From assembly GCF_013141695.1 (NCBI RefSeq), contig NZ_WHNY01000067.1, positions 1 to 64,000 on the forward strand: DNA of 64,000 nt, read 5' to 3'. The notes beneath the pieces were generated by a model. It was not told where the DNA came from and ran no database searches. It saw only the letters and a list, made by a program, of their open reading frames with translations. This DNA comes from Paenibacillus plantarum (GTDB lineage Bacteria; Bacillota; Bacilli; Paenibacillales; NBRC-103111). This document shows, piece after piece, positions 52,301 through 59,426 of the stretch (positions are counted from its first letter, which is position 1; each line of letters begins with the position of its first letter). The position numbers and the translations under genes were made by a program.

Positions 52301-53124
52301 TCGTTCCGCCGATTGAATTTACAGTTGAAGCGAAGTACGGCGACAAGCACATCGATCTATCTAAATTCAACGCTTATGTAAAACGAACGATTGCGATTCC
52401 TGATGGTGTAGACCCGAATAAGATTACTACGGCGGTTGTTGTAGAGCCTGATGGAACTGTTCGTCATGTACCAACTAAACTTGTCATCATAGACGGTAAA
52501 TATTATGCAGAGGTTAGCAGTTTAACGAATAGTACGTACTCCCTGATTTGGCATCCAGTATCATTCTCTGATGTCTCGACGCACTGGGCAAAAGATGCTG
52601 TGAACAATTTAGGATCAAGAATGATCATTGGTGGAATTGGCAATGACCTATTTAATCCCGACGCAGATATTACTCGTGCTGAGTTCGCTGCCATCATAGT
52701 TCGCGGATTAGGCTTGAAGTTGGAGAATAGAACACCGAACTTCTCTGATGTAAAGGCTGCGGATTGGTATAGTAGTGCTATTATGACGGCTCAATCCAGC
52801 CATCTTATTGACGGTTTCGAGGATGGCACTTTCCGCCCTGGAGACAAGATTACTAGAGAGCAGGCCATGGTTATAATTGCTAAAGCGATGGCAATCACCG
52901 GTTTGGAAGCGAAAATCACAAACCACAATGACGCTGATGTATTACGTAGTTACACAGATGCAACAGAAAGTGCACCTTGGGCAATGAGTGGTATTGCTGA
53001 TAGCATCCAAGCGGGCATTGTAAGTGGAAGAGACGAAGCCATTCTTGCACCGAAAGCTTATATAACAAGAGCTGAGGTTGCTAAATTGGTACAACAATTG
53101 TTACGGAAATCTGATTTACTATAA
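46342..53124 (+). CDS. Giant SLH-anchored double GH43 enzyme
   Basis: This 2260-residue wall protein has a signal peptide to about residue 41 and a first GH43 domain (50-327; ADVPDLDVIRV, VYHDMSLLFDDDG, AEGTHIQKINGTYY). Two tandem CBM4/9-type domains follow (382-538 and 543-698), then the GH43 C-terminal sandwich (706-906) and a cohesin-like module (910-1051). A second, XynD-like GH43 (1062-1403; GADPFAMVY, WLFDPAVLVDDDG, FEDSGIHKYNGKYYYSY) carries a CBM6 (1406-1538). Three near-identical Ig-like repeats (1548-1820), a Thr/Pro linker, a spacer domain and three SLH repeats (2071-2260; DITRAEFAAII, KITREQAMVII, YITRAEVAKLV) end it. It should trim arabinose/xylose from arabinoxylan on the cell surface. 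AAGGAG is eight bases before the ATG. Confidence 0.92.
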   Translation: MEVKKKHERNLVLMSKKLGVFLLALTLLLSIVPSASIYAQSNEDTLENPFIWADVPDLDVIRVGDAYYMSSTTMHMNPGVPIMKSYDLKNWEIVNYVYDMLADNDEQALRNGKDNYGKGSWASSLRYHNGKYYVAFASYDTGKTYIYQTTDIEKGPWTHSELDGVYHDMSLLFDDDGRVYMVYGGGDIKAIELTADATAIKAGGLNKVIIPNASLVASTAENVNLQAEGTHIQKINGTYYVFNITWPKNSGRVEIMHRADRIDGVYEGKVALNNAGIAQGGIIDTVDGKWYAMLFGDRGSVGRIPYLVPVTWSDGWPVFGINGTVPQSMAIPVSGVASKNNLVASDEFYQSSQKVGASHTVINTTSTTAPTVPTPVTPLPINEGTELFVNGGMENGLTPWEKHDTATVAVSTDEHFSGSNSLFISGRGATGAGVQQFVTGKIKAGAIYKFSAKVKYNSGPATKQFNLDFQDGDWTTIKILGSGIMTKGEWGTIEGTYTVPADATFTQPRIFIETVWTSAQDPTNDLMNFYVDDISFVDVTPDGNLLTNGKMEKGLTPWEKHDTATVAVSTNEHFSGTNSLFISGRAATGAGVQQSVTGKVTAGSKYKFSAKVKYNAGPATRTFNFDIQDGDWTTIKVLGSGVMTKGVWGTIEGTYTVPDNAVFNQPRIFIETSWTAAQDPTNDLMDFYVDDISFIDATPAGGLDKAKNGEYDYNGSNLGLVWQWNHNPDNNHWSLTERPGYLRLTTGRKSTSILDARNTLTQRTFGPESSGNAALDISKMKDGDYAGLAAFQKEYGFVGVKMSGTSKSIVMVDGSSGTPVEKASIPVTQDNVYFKAEFDYKNQTDKAYFYYSLDGITWTAIGNTLQMHYTLPHFMGYRFALFNYATKTTGGIVDFDYFRIDNKLTGTNSPATVLQANLANVPNVIGVQNIELQVPVQMNALPNGNYSAISASFYIPKELTVTGVDFNTANIVGEPSYTFANNQLLLHVTGNTVNFANNQSSNVFATIKLKVNGFVPADQTVQIKTDYIKVDGGNVQYNVNNTVSNIGLKQLPTKAYAKIPGYANPLMSHILGADPFAMVYDGRVYIYMSSDDYEYDSNGNIKDNSFSNLNRIFVISSADMVNWTDHGAIPVAGKNNANNGAGVAKWADLSWAPAAAHKKMNGVDKFFLYFANGASGIGVLTADSPIGPWADPLGQALITSSSPGVPGVAWLFDPAVLVDDDGTGYLYFGGGIPGDPNPTPEQIAHPKTARVVKLAADMIHMDGAAVTIDAPYMFEDSGIHKYNGKYYYSYCSNFSGTHPDGTPPPGEIAYMVSDSPMGPFTYVSPILKNPSVFFGVGGNNHHAIFEFNDQWYVVYHAQTVSKAVVGDGKGYRSPHINKVEYYDNGLIKDIKGDMKGVSQIANLDPYTRVEAETIAWNAGILTEVSTAPGNPLASLNLDVTDINNGDWLAVSNADFGDTGAASFEANIASTVGGKVEIRLDSPIGKVIGTLDVAATGGSQVWQLLKTNVENVKGIHNVFFMFSGTGNNLFAMDYWKFNTKPTGTDVIPLESVQIVNGAQTVKVNEQLTFNAVINPSSVTDATYLWETSGGISIVGSNSNDAVTIKGTNSGTGSLKLTVIGGGTEKTSDTSITVTPASVDPDPNSDTLESVTITNGAQSVIVNDLLTFNSVIHPTSVTGATYLWEASGGISIDGDNSQDTVTIKGNAAGTGTLKLTVHAGDTEKSAETTIQVKPISVETVAIMNGAQTVTVNDLLTFDSLINPTSVTGATYLWEASGGISIIGDSSKNSVTIKGTNVGTGLLQLTVHAGGTEKTVQKTITVIPLNNNSDSGNSGTPTTPTTPVTSGKEADILVNGKAESAGSTETTKVNGQTVTTIAFDQKKLDQLLAVAGEKANITVPVTGDSDVVIGQLNGQMIKNLQANKAVVEIKTDRATYTLPAQQIDLRAISDQVGGSVALQDITIQIQIAKPSPDMVKVVENAADKDKFTLVVPPIEFTVEAKYGDKHIDLSKFNAYVKRTIAIPDGVDPNKITTAVVVEPDGTVRHVPTKLVIIDGKYYAEVSSLTNSTYSLIWHPVSFSDVSTHWAKDAVNNLGSRMIIGGIGNDLFNPDADITRAEFAAIIVRGLGLKLENRTPNFSDVKAADWYSSAIMTAQSSHLIDGFEDGTFRPGDKITREQAMVIIAKAMAITGLEAKITNHNDADVLRSYTDATESAPWAMSGIADSIQAGIVSGRDEAILAPKAYITRAEVAKLVQQLLRKSDLL

Positions 53125-53154
53125 TGATCACATAAATTAATACTGCGAATATGG

Positions 53155-53197
53155 TGCCCTACCCCTTAAACATTGCTTCTGAGTAAGGGGTAGGGCA
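53155..53197 (+). terminator. Perfect hairpin after the giant GH43 gene
   Basis: TGCCCTACCCCTTA (53155-53168) pairs with TAAGGGGTAGGGCA (53184-53197). The loop is 15 bases and the T run is poor. The TGCCCTA start resembles the hairpin at 46132. Confidence 0.7.
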
Positions 53198-53248
53198 ACT
53201 AATTACACTAAGATGAAAGTGCTTACTTTATTAAGGGGGGGGATATAT

Positions 53249-53452
53249 ATGTTGGAAATGGATAATATCAAAAAAAAGCATCAATACACCGTATCCGTCA
53301 GAGTTGATAATCGTAACGCGAAAGGGCTTCTTCTCAAGATGAAGGAAAAGCTGATAAGTGAAAACGAGCTCTCCTCGGAAAACGGGCTCTCTTTTACTGC
53401 GTATGCTTGCATACAAGAGAATATCCTTGTAGTCGCCGCCGATCGGATATAG
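53249..53452 (+). CDS. Small hypothetical protein
   Basis: A 67-residue frame starts at ATG 53249 behind a strong GGGGGGGA site and ends at 53452. It is Lys/Glu-rich in the middle (AKGLLLKMKEKLISENELSS) with a hydrophobic end (NILVVAADRI). No family is recognised and no membrane segment is seen. The good ribosome binding site is the main support. It converges with the response regulator gene, 35 bases away, and the sequence on the opposite strand is open too, so coding status is uncertain. Confidence 0.4.
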   Translation: MLEMDNIKKKHQYTVSVRVDNRNAKGLLLKMKEKLISENELSSENGLSFTAYACIQENILVVAADRI

Positions 53453-53487
53453 TGCTGATTCGATTTGTGCTTCGCTGTACGGTTCAA

Positions 53488-54252
53488 TCACTCATACAGA
53501 TTCCGATACTCCGTTGGAGTTCTTTCTGCAACTTGTTTGAAAATTCTACTGAAGTAATAAGGATCCGGATAGCCTACACGCTGAGAGATTTCTCTAATAG
53601 AGAGATTCTTTTCCTTTGTAAGCAAATATTTGGCGTGATTGATGCGCACGGTTGTCAAGTATTTGGAAGGCGGCCCCCCCGAATGTTTGATGAAAATTTT
53701 ACTAAGATAAGAAGGATGAAAATTAAAGTGCCTGGAGATCGATTCCAGTGTAATTTCTTCATAAAAGTTTTCTTTTAAATATAGTTGAACCATCTGCACG
53801 ATTTCTTCAGGTGCACGCATCGTTTTCTCGGAAGAAGGCAGTGACTTAGGTAACTGCCTTTTGTTTTCAATTGACATCTTAATCTTGATTAGGACTTGTT
53901 CTAATTCGCTGGTGATGATCGGCTTTAATAAGTACTCGTTCACATTGAATTTAATGGCTTGACGCGCATAATCGAAATTGTTGTAACCACTGATGATTAC
54001 CTTTTCGATATGGGGAAATTGAAGTGAGACTTGCTTTAAGAGCTCTAATCCATCAATGGCAGGCATTTGAATATCCGTAAATAAAACATCGACAGTATTA
54101 TTTTCAAGTACCTTCAACGCGGACAAACCGTCTTGAGCAGTACCAATGATGACAAAGGCAGTATCTAGAGATTGAATTTTCTTAACAATATTATTCAAAA
54201 TCAATTCTTCATCCTCAACGACTACAACGCGAATCTGTGTTGTATGCTCCAC
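53488..54252 (-). CDS. Short YesN-type response regulator
   Basis: This 254-residue regulator has a receiver domain (Glu13-Asp14, phosphoacceptor Asp60 in FTDIQMPAIDG, YLLKPII) joined by a very short linker to two AraC helix-turn-helix motifs (SISRHFNFHPSYLSKIFIKH and EISQRVGYPDPYYFSRIFKQ). It lacks the long middle region of the regulator at 22783. A GTG start at 54252 follows AAGGGGTGA. It is co-transcribed with the kinase upstream and should control the divergent transporter and GH31 genes. Confidence 0.92.
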   Translation of the reverse strand: MEHTTQIRVVVVEDEELILNNIVKKIQSLDTAFVIIGTAQDGLSALKVLENNTVDVLFTDIQMPAIDGLELLKQVSLQFPHIEKVIISGYNNFDYARQAIKFNVNEYLLKPIITSELEQVLIKIKMSIENKRQLPKSLPSSEKTMRAPEEIVQMVQLYLKENFYEEITLESISRHFNFHPSYLSKIFIKHSGGPPSKYLTTVRINHAKYLLTKEKNLSIREISQRVGYPDPYYFSRIFKQVAERTPTEYRNLYE

Positions 54253-54266
54253 TTCGACTCACCCCT

Positions 54267-56054
54267 TCAACGTTTTCCTCCAACGGTAACCTTTGCCCCG
54301 CCATCTGGTAAGTTAACAGTTTGCATATACAAATCTGAACTGTAAGAAATTTTCAGCCTGAGATAAATATTCAGTAGTCCCATACCATCAAGCTGCAGGC
54401 CAGGAATGATCCCGGTTTGTTCGATTTCCTGAATCCTATTCGTAAATTCAGCGATGGCACGCTGATCAAATCCAGGTCCATTATCGGTAACTTCTACGAA
54501 CCAGTGGTCGTTCTCCTGATATCCTCTCACCTTAATTGTCCATGGAGGCAACAGTTTGGATGAGTACTTCAGTGAATTCTCAACAAGTGGTTGAATAATT
54601 AATCTTGGAACTGGAATATTTTTCATATCATCTGCCATTTCAAATGTATACAGAACGTTTTGTTTATGTCTGATTTTAATACATTCCAGATACTTTTCGG
54701 TATAAGCTAGTTCAGTTTCTAAAGGGACAAGAGATGAATTATCAGCGGATATGTATCTTAACATCATGGATAAATTCTCAATCATGATTACAATTTGCTC
54801 GTTCATATTTTCTTCGGCCATGATGGAAATCGTAGTTAACGTATTGTATAAAAAATGAGGATTCATCTGCGATTGAAGCGCTAACATTTTAGCTTGAAGT
54901 TCCTGTAACTGGGACATTAACAATTGGTCCATGGATTCTTTCAGTCGTTCGCTCATCTTGTTAAAAGCGAACTGCAAGCGATCAAGCTCGTTTAAACCGC
55001 TGTTTAGTTCCAAATGTGTATGAGAGGTGATACCGACTAAGTTTGTGGATTTCATAGTGGCATGCATTCTTGCTATGGGCTTTGTGATTCGTTTAGCTGC
55101 AAGGTAAGAAAGTGAAATAGCAAGTAGTAGAATGGCGAAACTAACCATGGCGATTTTCTTGGTAAAATCATTTAAAGGGCCTAATAATTGCTGTTCGGAG
55201 ACAAGTAGCGCAATGTTCCAACCTGTGTACTCGGAATGAGCGATACTATAAATTTCTTTCTCATTTGTAATAGGGTTACGGATGTTACTCATAGCTGAAT
55301 GGGAATTGGTTTGCAGAAGGGTAAAGTAAGAAATTTGTTCCTTAGCTTTGGTGTCAATGGGGTAAATAATGTTCCCATTATCCGTATATACAATAACCTT
55401 TTGCCCGTCGTTGTGCTTCATGTAATCATTAATGTTGGTAAATAATTTGTCTGCATCTTGCTTGACTTCTACGATACCTTCCGGGGTATTATTAGCGTCA
55501 AAAAACAACCGAACCAGTGAGATGGAATACGCATCCTTGGAGGATAGGAATAGTGAAAGCTCATCATCCTTCTCCGGAATTGTGATGTATTTGCCGTTGG
55601 TATTTGCGAGCACATCTTCATACCAAAGTTTATTAGGCAAGTTTACTTTCGTTCTCCGGTTGTCGATGCCGGATCCAAACATGTTTCCTTCTAAATCATA
55701 TAGATTAATTTGATTAACCGGGAGAGCAGGTCCATTTGCTGCAACTAAAATGTCTGCTAGATCTTTATTGTTATTGATCGTGTCGCCAGATCCCCCAGTA
55801 AATTTGAGAAATCTGTCTTTCACTAGATTGGAATACAAAATATTTAAGGATACAGAGTCAATTCTTCTAATTTCTAGGTCTAATTTGTCCTGCATGGATT
55901 GTGAGAGATTATCAAGAGATTCAACAGCCTTTTTCTTTAATAAATCGGATGACCAGATATAGAAAGGTACAACCACTAACGATAATACCACTATGATGAT
56001 TAAGGAATAGGTCTGAAAAAGAACGAATCGAATGGTACGTTTTTGAATGACCAT
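54267..56054 (-). CDS. YesM-type sensor histidine kinase
   Basis: This 595-residue kinase has a first membrane segment (about 10-30, YSLIIIVVLSLVVVPFYIW), an extracellular Cache sensor and a second segment near 285-305. HAMP follows, then the His_kinase domain with His400 in QMNPHFLYNTLTT and an ATPase domain with DNGPGF. AGGAGA stands just before the ATG. It diverges from the binding protein at 56253, a layout typical of sugar-sensing pairs placed beside their transporter. Confidence 0.93.
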   Translation of the reverse strand: MVIQKRTIRFVLFQTYSLIIIVVLSLVVVPFYIWSSDLLKKKAVESLDNLSQSMQDKLDLEIRRIDSVSLNILYSNLVKDRFLKFTGGSGDTINNNKDLADILVAANGPALPVNQINLYDLEGNMFGSGIDNRRTKVNLPNKLWYEDVLANTNGKYITIPEKDDELSLFLSSKDAYSISLVRLFFDANNTPEGIVEVKQDADKLFTNINDYMKHNDGQKVIVYTDNGNIIYPIDTKAKEQISYFTLLQTNSHSAMSNIRNPITNEKEIYSIAHSEYTGWNIALLVSEQQLLGPLNDFTKKIAMVSFAILLLAISLSYLAAKRITKPIARMHATMKSTNLVGITSHTHLELNSGLNELDRLQFAFNKMSERLKESMDQLLMSQLQELQAKMLALQSQMNPHFLYNTLTTISIMAEENMNEQIVIMIENLSMMLRYISADNSSLVPLETELAYTEKYLECIKIRHKQNVLYTFEMADDMKNIPVPRLIIQPLVENSLKYSSKLLPPWTIKVRGYQENDHWFVEVTDNGPGFDQRAIAEFTNRIQEIEQTGIIPGLQLDGMGLLNIYLRLKISYSSDLYMQTVNLPDGGAKVTVGGKR

Positions 56055-56198
56055 AGTCTCCTACTGAATACATGAATAAGATTTTTTATGTTTAGTTTGC
56101 GGTGTTTATAGGGAATTGTCAAAAGAAATTTGATGGAGGTAAAGAATGTCCAGTTATAAAGCATTGTAAATCCATGGAAGGTAGAAATGAAATGCATA

Positions 56199-56217
56199 TA
56201 TAATGAAAGCGTAAACA
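56199..56217 (+). promoter_or_regulatory. -10 box overlapping a cre box
   Basis: TATAAT at 56199-56204 is joined by its last base to TGAAAGCGTAAACA (56204-56217), which fits the cre consensus TGNAANCGNWNNCA at every defined base. A CcpA bound here would block the promoter of the transporter and GH31 genes. A -35 box is not clear. Confidence 0.65.
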
Positions 56218-56252
56218 TTATCAACGACAAGTGAAAAGGGGAAACGAGACCA

Positions 56253-57605
56253 ATGAAAAAAACTTTTACGGTGATTGTGTCGATTGGGATTATGGCGTCT
56301 ATGTTAGCAGGATGTGGAAGTAAAACGGAGACCGTAACACCAGCAGCTTCAAGCGGTGCTACCAATAGTGCGAAATCAACAGAAATGCCAAAAGAAAAAG
56401 TTACACTGACATACATGGCTAGCCAAGATTGGATAAAGGATTCCGAAATGCAGCTCGCAAAGAAGTTTGAGGCCGAGACAGGCATTCATATCGATTACCA
56501 AATCGTTCCATCAGATCAGTACCAGAATATTTTGAAGACGAAACTCAATGCGAAGGAAGCCCCGGATATTTTCGGTGGACAGGACGGACAGCTTGATTTG
56601 AACAATTTGTACGGTGTCGAAAAAAATGCGGTTGATTTAAGTGGAGAAGAATGGGTAAAACGAGAAGACCCTCTGTTTGTAGAACAAGGATCCTTTAATA
56701 AAAAGGTGTATGCACTGACCATTTGGGATCCAAGTTATGACTGGGTTATCGTATATAACAAAAAAATATATGAAAAGCTAAACCTAAAAGTGCCGACTAC
56801 TTATGCTGATTTTAAAGCAGTATCAGAGAAGATCAAGTCTGCAGGCACGACGCCTATTTATGAACCCGTGTCTGATGGCTGGCATCATGTGCTTTGGTTT
56901 CCTGAGCTTGGGCCTAAATTCGAAGAAGCAAATCCTGGATTAACGGATAAGCTAAATAGTAATAAGGAGCAATTCGCGAACGTACCGATTATGGAGCAAG
57001 CACTTACGCAACTCAATGAACTTGCGAAGTCGGGTTACATGGGAGATAACTACTTTTCAAATACGTACGCTGATACAGAAAAGAACATGGCAAGCGGCAA
57101 ATATGCGATGACGGTGTATAATCTTGGGCTGCCGGCGCAAATCGAAAAAGCGTTCCCAGAGGTTAAGGCGGATACATTTGGCTATTTCTTGATGCCGCTT
57201 GCTGACAATCAGATATTAAATGTGAACCCTGCTGCGCCAAGTAAATTTATTTATTCAGGATCCAAACACATTGATTTGGCAAAGAAATATTTTCAGTATC
57301 TGACGAAGCCAGAAAACTTGCAATTCTATTTGGATAACGAACCGAAGTTCTTAGCTTTGAATTTCAAAGATATTAAAAACCGTTACACACCTGATCAAAA
57401 GGCATTCTTTGATACGTATGGCAAAAAACAAGGCACTGTGTATCAAACATCCATTAGTTACCTAAATCCGCAATGGATGGATATCGGGAAAGACATTTCA
57501 GCGATGTTTACAGGGAAAATGCAGCCTAAGGATATTTTGAAGGGCATCGATAAGAGAAGAAGTGATGCCGCAAAAGCAGCCAAAGATCCTGCTTGGGCAC
57601 AATAG
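56253..57605 (+). CDS. Sugar ABC transporter binding lipoprotein
   Basis: This 450-residue protein (lipobox LAGC, Cys21; Thr/Ala/Ser linker) is a family 1 oligosaccharide-binding protein, as shown by LTYMASQDWIKDSEMQLAKK, FEAETGIHIDYQIVPSDQYQ and the C-terminal GIDKRRSDAAKAAKD. It feeds the two permeases downstream. The adjacent GH31 enzyme suggests that it binds xylose-decorated oligosaccharides such as xyloglucan or arabinoxylan fragments. The ATG follows AAAGGGGAAA. Confidence 0.93.
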   Translation: MKKTFTVIVSIGIMASMLAGCGSKTETVTPAASSGATNSAKSTEMPKEKVTLTYMASQDWIKDSEMQLAKKFEAETGIHIDYQIVPSDQYQNILKTKLNAKEAPDIFGGQDGQLDLNNLYGVEKNAVDLSGEEWVKREDPLFVEQGSFNKKVYALTIWDPSYDWVIVYNKKIYEKLNLKVPTTYADFKAVSEKIKSAGTTPIYEPVSDGWHHVLWFPELGPKFEEANPGLTDKLNSNKEQFANVPIMEQALTQLNELAKSGYMGDNYFSNTYADTEKNMASGKYAMTVYNLGLPAQIEKAFPEVKADTFGYFLMPLADNQILNVNPAAPSKFIYSGSKHIDLAKKYFQYLTKPENLQFYLDNEPKFLALNFKDIKNRYTPDQKAFFDTYGKKQGTVYQTSISYLNPQWMDIGKDISAMFTGKMQPKDILKGIDKRRSDAAKAAKDPAWAQ

Positions 57606-57627
57606 TTTGACGAAAGTATAAATTCAG

Positions 57628-57668
57628 AACAGCCCAGTGAATAGGATAATGCCTCTTGCTGGGTTGTT
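57628..57668 (+). terminator. Attenuating hairpin after the binding protein gene
   Basis: AACAGCCCAG pairs with CTGGGTTGTT (57659-57668, one G-T pair). It lies between the binding protein and the permeases, like the hairpin at 27565, and probably favours the binding protein over the membrane subunits. Confidence 0.55.
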
Positions 57669-57700
57669 ACTGTAGATAATAGGGAGTGGAGAGTCCTACA

Positions 57701-58576
57701 ATGAACAAAAGCATATATCCCTTTTATTTTTCAATTGGCGCATTGGTACTGTATCTGCTGTTTTTTGTAATTCCAAGTTTCATGGGAATTTACTTTTCTT
57801 TTACTGATTGGAACAGTTACAGCGAAGGAATTGAATTCATTGGACTTGATAATTTTCGAACGATCTTCTCAGGGAATGAGAAATATGTATCCTATTTGAA
57901 TCATACAGTTACGTTCACGATAACAACGGCCATACTGAAAACGGGAATCGGGCTCTTCCTTGCTCTGATCTTAAATCATGGCATTAAAGGTAAAAACTTT
58001 CATCGTGTTGTTATTTTTATGCCGGTTATCGTACCTACTTTAATTGTAGGATTAATTTTTAAATCCGTATTGCATCCTGAATTTGGATTAGTCAATGAGT
58101 TCCTAAGATCCATCGGTTTGGAATTTATGGCTAAAAGTTGGCTGACGGATATCCATTTGGCGTTTAAATCCATTATTGCTGTCGATACCTGGAAAGGAGT
58201 CGGTTATATCATGGTCATTCTGTTGGCAGGTCTTCAAGCCATTCCGGATATGTACTATGAGGCTGCAGAGATTGATGGTGCTAATTTTTGGAATAAATTC
58301 CGGCATATCATTCTACCGCTCTTGATGCCAGCGCTTACAGTTACGACAGTTCTTAATTTTATTTATGGATTCAAAGTATTTGATATTGTGTACGCGCTTA
58401 CGAACGGTGGGCCAGGATACGAGACAGAAGTACTGTATACGGGTGTGTTTAAGGAATTCTCCCTCGGTCGTTATGGTGTAGGTACTGCTTTGTCTACAGT
58501 CATGTTTCTCGTTATGATCGTGATTGGCTTTTGGGCAGTCAAATGGATGAGCAACGAAGATGAGGTGGGCAAATGA
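57701..58576 (+). CDS. Sugar ABC transporter permease (MalF type)
   Basis: This 291-residue permease has six helices and the EAA loop YYEAAEIDGANFWNKFRHIIL. ATG at 57701 is chosen since GGGAGTGGAG precedes it; a GTG at 57686 sits inside that site. It overlaps the next permease start by four bases (ATGA). Confidence 0.93.
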   Translation: MNKSIYPFYFSIGALVLYLLFFVIPSFMGIYFSFTDWNSYSEGIEFIGLDNFRTIFSGNEKYVSYLNHTVTFTITTAILKTGIGLFLALILNHGIKGKNFHRVVIFMPVIVPTLIVGLIFKSVLHPEFGLVNEFLRSIGLEFMAKSWLTDIHLAFKSIIAVDTWKGVGYIMVILLAGLQAIPDMYYEAAEIDGANFWNKFRHIILPLLMPALTVTTVLNFIYGFKVFDIVYALTNGGPGYETEVLYTGVFKEFSLGRYGVGTALSTVMFLVMIVIGFWAVKWMSNEDEVGK

Positions 58577-59394
58577 AGCTGAAAATGGTGAAGAATGGTT
58601 TGAAAAATATAGCTGCTTGGATCGTGAGCATGATCACACTAGCTCCACTCCTGTTAATTGTGATTAATTCGTTAAAGGATAAAACGCAAGCTAGCTCGAT
58701 GGGTTTTGATTTGCCTAAACAACTACATTTCGAAAACTTCCTGGTCGTTATTGAAAAAGGGAAATTACTTCGTTCGCTTTTGAACAGTTTATTTTATACT
58801 GGAGCTTCTACAATTTTATGTATTTTATTATCCGCTATGGCAGCCTACATCTATTCTAGAAATCGTTCAAGATTGAATCGCTTCCTTTACCTTTTCTTAA
58901 TTTTAGGCATTGCCTTGCCCATCAATTATTTTACATTAACCAAGATGATGCAAATGACTCATTTAATGAATACGCAAATCGGAATTATTATTCTATACGC
59001 AGTCGTGCAAATTCCATTCAGTGTATTTATTTTATATGGATTTGTGGGAACCGTTCCCAAAGAACTCGACGAATCCGGTATTATTGATGGTTGCGGCCCA
59101 CTAAAGCTATTCTTCTCCATTATATTTCCATTATTAATGCCTGCTGTCGTGACCACATTTATTCTAGCTTTCATTAATTCATGGAATGAATTCTTACTTC
59201 CGCTCTACTTCTTAAACAATGCCAAACAGTGGCCTATGACGTTATCTGTCTATAATTTCTTCGGCCAATTTCAAATGGACTGGAATTTAGTGAGCGCTGA
59301 TATTGTAATGACATGTCTGCCTGTTGTTATTTTGTATTTATTAGGTCAGCGATACATTATTTCAGGTATGACATCTGGCTCGGTCAAAGGATAA
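58573..59394 (+). CDS. Sugar ABC transporter permease (MalG type)
   Basis: This 273-residue permease has six helices and an EAA loop (LDESGIIDGCGPLKLFFSII), and ends GMTSGSVKG as expected. It is the second channel subunit. As in the first transporter, no ATPase gene is present, so a shared MsmX-type ATPase is presumed. Confidence 0.93.
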   Translation: MKLKMVKNGLKNIAAWIVSMITLAPLLLIVINSLKDKTQASSMGFDLPKQLHFENFLVVIEKGKLLRSLLNSLFYTGASTILCILLSAMAAYIYSRNRSRLNRFLYLFLILGIALPINYFTLTKMMQMTHLMNTQIGIIILYAVVQIPFSVFILYGFVGTVPKELDESGIIDGCGPLKLFFSIIFPLLMPAVVTTFILAFINSWNEFLLPLYFLNNAKQWPMTLSVYNFFGQFQMDWNLVSADIVMTCLPVVILYLLGQRYIISGMTSGSVKG

Positions 59395-59426
59395 GGAATC
59401 ATATTTTTGTGACAAGGAGAATTATG

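Noticed and set aside
46132..53197. The two TGCCCTA hairpins as ends of one mobile unit around the giant GH43 gene
   Set aside because: Only the first seven stem bases agree, both are self-complementary terminators, and no target duplication or recombinase is present.
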